A stretch of DNA of 24,119 nt, taken from positions 1-24,119 of the forward strand of contig JAZSGT010000040.1 of assembly GCA_045532865.1 (NCBI GenBank), in the 5' to 3' direction. The notes beneath the pieces were generated by a model that saw only the letters and a list, made by a program, of their open reading frames with translations, had not been told where the DNA came from and made no database searches. Of the stretch, positions 22,355-24,119 are shown piece after piece. The stretch comes from RGIG4140 sp045532865 (GTDB taxonomy: Bacteria; Pseudomonadota; Alphaproteobacteria; CAAHEQ01; UBA3637). Each line of letters opens with the position of its first letter. Positions within the stretch are counted from its first letter, which is position 1. The translations under genes were made by a program, and so were the position numbers.

Positions 22355-23240
22355 AATGAAGTTTTGCTTTGTTGCAATTTTGGGCGCTCCAAATGCAGGA
22401 AAGTCGACATTAGTTAATCGATTGATTGGCTCGAAAGTAAGTATTGTTTCTCCTAAAGTTCAAACAACAAGGTCAAGAATTAGAGGGATTTTAGTTGAAG
22501 ATAATACGCAGCTTGTTTTGGTCGATACGCCTGGAATATTTTCGGCATCGCAGCGCTTTGAAAGAGCTATGGTTGCATCTGCTTGGACAGAATCAGATGA
22601 GGCTGATCAACGCTTGCTTTTAATTGATGCGCAAAAAGGTCTTGATAAAAATACAAGAGCTATTATTTTCAGATTACAAAGTGAAAAGAAAAAGGTTGTT
22701 CTTGTTTTGAATAAGATTGATTTATTGCCTAAATCAAAATTGTTGCCTCTGATTGAAGAATTAAATGGTATGAAAATTTTTACAGACACATTCATGATTT
22801 CTGCCAAAACAGGGGAACAAGTTGATGAACTTAAAAACTTTTTGATACAAAAAGCGCCAAAAGGAGTTTGGATGTTTCCTGAAGATCAAATGACTGATTT
22901 GCCCAATCGGTTATTTGCAGCTGAAGTAACAAGGGAGAAACTCTTTTTAATGTTGCAAAAAGAGTTGCCTTATACATTGTCAGTTGAAACAACATCATAT
23001 AAGGAAAAAGAAGATTCAATACGTATAGAACAAACGATATATGTTGAAAGGGAGGGATTAAAACCCATTGTTCTTGGTAAAAATGGGCAAATGATAAAAA
23101 AAATAGGAGCAGCTGCTAGACAAGAGTTAACACGCTTGTTTGAAAAGGAGGTGCACTTGTTTTTGTTTGTGAAAGTAAAAGAAAATTGGCGCCAAGATCC
23201 TGCGCAATATAAAGATTGGGGTTTGGATTTTAATGCCTGA
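22341..23240 (+). CDS. era: GTPase Era, 30S assembly
   Basis: The 299-residue GTPase has the P loop GAPNAGKS at 15-22, switch region KVQTTRSRIRG, DTPG at 62-65 and NKID at 124-127. A C-terminal KH domain (about 220-290) contains ILGKNGQ-like sequence (VLGKNGQMIKKIG). It binds the 3' end of 16S rRNA in 30S maturation, so its link to rnc is functional as well as positional. I took the ATG at 22341 (GAG-type site upstream, overlapping rnc); the ATG at 22356 lacks a ribosome site. It overlaps recO by 8 bp. Confidence 0.95.
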   Translation: MEINKMKFCFVAILGAPNAGKSTLVNRLIGSKVSIVSPKVQTTRSRIRGILVEDNTQLVLVDTPGIFSASQRFERAMVASAWTESDEADQRLLLIDAQKGLDKNTRAIIFRLQSEKKKVVLVLNKIDLLPKSKLLPLIEELNGMKIFTDTFMISAKTGEQVDELKNFLIQKAPKGVWMFPEDQMTDLPNRLFAAEVTREKLFLMLQKELPYTLSVETTSYKEKEDSIRIEQTIYVEREGLKPIVLGKNGQMIKKIGAAARQELTRLFEKEVHLFLFVKVKENWRQDPAQYKDWGLDFNA

Positions 23241-23910
23241 TTTTTATGCTGAAAATGCACTTGTTTTATCTAGTAAGCCTTTAGGAGATAAAAAATTTAT
23301 TGTCAGTCTTTTTACAAAGGAAAAAGGACGTCATTTAGGTGTTGTTAAAAAAAAATCTCCCCCTATGACTTGTTCCTTTTTAACAGTGAGATGGCAAGCA
23401 AGACTTCAAGAGCAATTAGGGGTTTATTACATTGAAGATGAAAAATCAGCAAATCTTGCTTTTTTAGAAGATGCAAAAAGATTGAATGCGCTTTCATCGG
23501 TTTGTTATTTGATAGATGCTTTATTGCCAGAGCGTGAAAATTGTGCTTATTTTTATGATGAAACAATCGATTTTTTAAGTCATTTAGAGGATTCTGATTT
23601 TCAAAAAAGATATATTTTTTGGGAGGCCAGCTTATTAGAAGCACTTGGTTTTGGATTAGATTTAACAAAATGTGCTGGTGGTGGAAATTCGGCTGATTTA
23701 GCTTATGTTTCACCAAAAAGTGGTAGATCTGTATCTCGTCAAGTGGGTTTGCCATATAAAGATAAATTGTTGCCATTACCTCCCTTTTTTGTAAAAGAAG
23801 TACCAGTGGATGAAAAAATGTTGTTTCAAGGATTAAATTTAACTGGGTATTTTTTGCTTCGATATGCTGGTTTGAAAGAGCTTCCAGTTTTACGTTCTGC
23901 AATTGTTTAA
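23233..23910 (+). CDS. recO: DNA repair protein RecO
   Basis: The 225-residue protein fits RecO: an N-terminal OB-fold (YAENALVLSSKPLGDKKFIVSLFTKEKGRHLGVVKK) followed by a helical domain with FWEASLLEALGFGLDLTKCA. RecO works with RecR to load RecA on SSB-coated DNA in gap repair. Its start overlaps the era stop by 8 bp, so it is the last gene of the coupled operon. It is somewhat divergent in sequence but of usual length for the group. Confidence 0.92.
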   Translation: MPDFYAENALVLSSKPLGDKKFIVSLFTKEKGRHLGVVKKKSPPMTCSFLTVRWQARLQEQLGVYYIEDEKSANLAFLEDAKRLNALSSVCYLIDALLPERENCAYFYDETIDFLSHLEDSDFQKRYIFWEASLLEALGFGLDLTKCAGGGNSADLAYVSPKSGRSVSRQVGLPYKDKLLPLPPFFVKEVPVDEKMLFQGLNLTGYFLLRYAGLKELPVLRSAIV

Positions 23911-23957
23911 ATAAGATTTTTTTATTCTAAAAAATAAAAAAATAAAAGAAAGATGAC

Positions 23958-23986
23958 TTGACGTTAAGCTTGAATTATGATAGGTT
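23958..23986 (+). promoter_or_regulatory. Putative promoter of ndk
   Basis: CTTGACG (-35 core TTGACG at 23958-23963) is followed after 17 bp by TAGGTT (23981-23986). The CTTGAC form is typical of alphaproteobacterial housekeeping promoters. The leader would be about 90 nt and includes small hairpins (for example ATGAA/TTCAT around 24023-24037). Confidence 0.5.
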
Positions 23987-24083
23987 ATTTTTTGAAATTA
24001 GAGTTGAAAAGTGTCGAAGAATGAAGTTGGTTCATTTATGAGATATTTTTTTAAAATATTTGGATAGTAAAAAGGAGTAATTT

Positions 24084-24119
24084 ATGGCTATTGAAAGAAC
24101 TTTTTCAATGATTAAGCCG
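24084..24119 (+). CDS. ndk: Nucleoside diphosphate kinase, first 12 codons
   Basis: The visible residues MAIERTFSMIKP match the conserved N-terminus of nucleoside diphosphate kinase, which balances NTP pools using ATP. AGGAG (24073-24077) precedes the ATG. The window edge cuts the rest, including the catalytic His. Confidence 0.9.
   Translation, partial: MAIERTFSMIKP

Noticed and set aside
23363..23902. 179-codon open frame on the minus strand inside recO
   Set aside because: It lies wholly opposite recO, has no recognisable domain, and is rich in Asn, Leu and His, as expected from an antisense reading of AT-rich coding DNA.
23916..23943. Inverted repeat after recO as a terminator
   Set aside because: The 11-bp stem is made only of A/T pairs and no T tract follows on the plus strand, so I did not call a terminator.
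1..24119. tRNA, rRNA, CRISPR array or insertion sequence
   Set aside because: I saw no cloverleaf-like tRNA pattern, no rRNA motifs, no regularly spaced direct repeats and no transposase gene in this window.

Overview
This AT-rich window looks like a chromosomal segment of an alphaproteobacterium, perhaps one of the low-GC uncultured or host-associated groups. The pointers are the lepB-rnc-era-recO order, a DUF721/DciA-like gene beside tgt, an RNase J, an HTH-less BirA and a SufE. This placement is an inference from gene content and family resemblance, not from a search. Intergenic gaps are short, start codons mostly have GGAG-like ribosome sites, and all three stop codons are used.

Layout. 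At 1-600 lie the start of an unidentified leftward gene and a small thioredoxin-like secreted protein. From 689 a rightward operon carries obgE, rsfS and a DsbA-like periplasmic oxidoreductase; its end overlaps tail-to-tail with cca. The tesA-like esterase and cca form a leftward unit, and a 20-bp RNA hairpin buries the cca ribosome site. From 4993 to 10612 a leftward surface-glycan operon reads, in transcription order, a resolvase-like protein, a GT32-Stealth fusion, a GT2 enzyme, a GT-B enzyme and a GT8 enzyme. Two of these are damaged: GT2 by an in-frame TAG and GT8 by a frameshift that cuts off its tail. Then come a bidirectional terminator, a metallophosphoesterase with a 430-residue coiled-coil/Q-rich extension, dnaX (with an A9 run where a gamma subunit would end), a small anchored protein with sufE, divergent birA-rnj, another glycosyltransferase, dciA-like and tgt, the divergent lepB-rnc-era-recO operon, and the first 12 codons of ndk.

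The most striking region is 10632-10782, just upstream of the glycan operon. Two perfect 22-bp inverted repeats flank a 107-bp segment. Each repeat is itself a near-dyad around a 2-bp GT core, the form of a serine-recombinase crossover site. The segment holds a good promoter (TTGTAA, 17 bp, extended -10 TGaTATAAG) that now points away from the operon and would point into it if the segment flipped. The first gene of the operon is a resolvase homologue in which the catalytic serine and the usual active-site arginines are replaced while the C-terminal HTH is kept. Either this is an invertible promoter, present here in the OFF orientation and flipped by another recombinase, or a dead recombinase has been turned into a regulator that binds its old crossover sites. 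The two broken glycosyltransferases fit an operon that is switched off or decaying.
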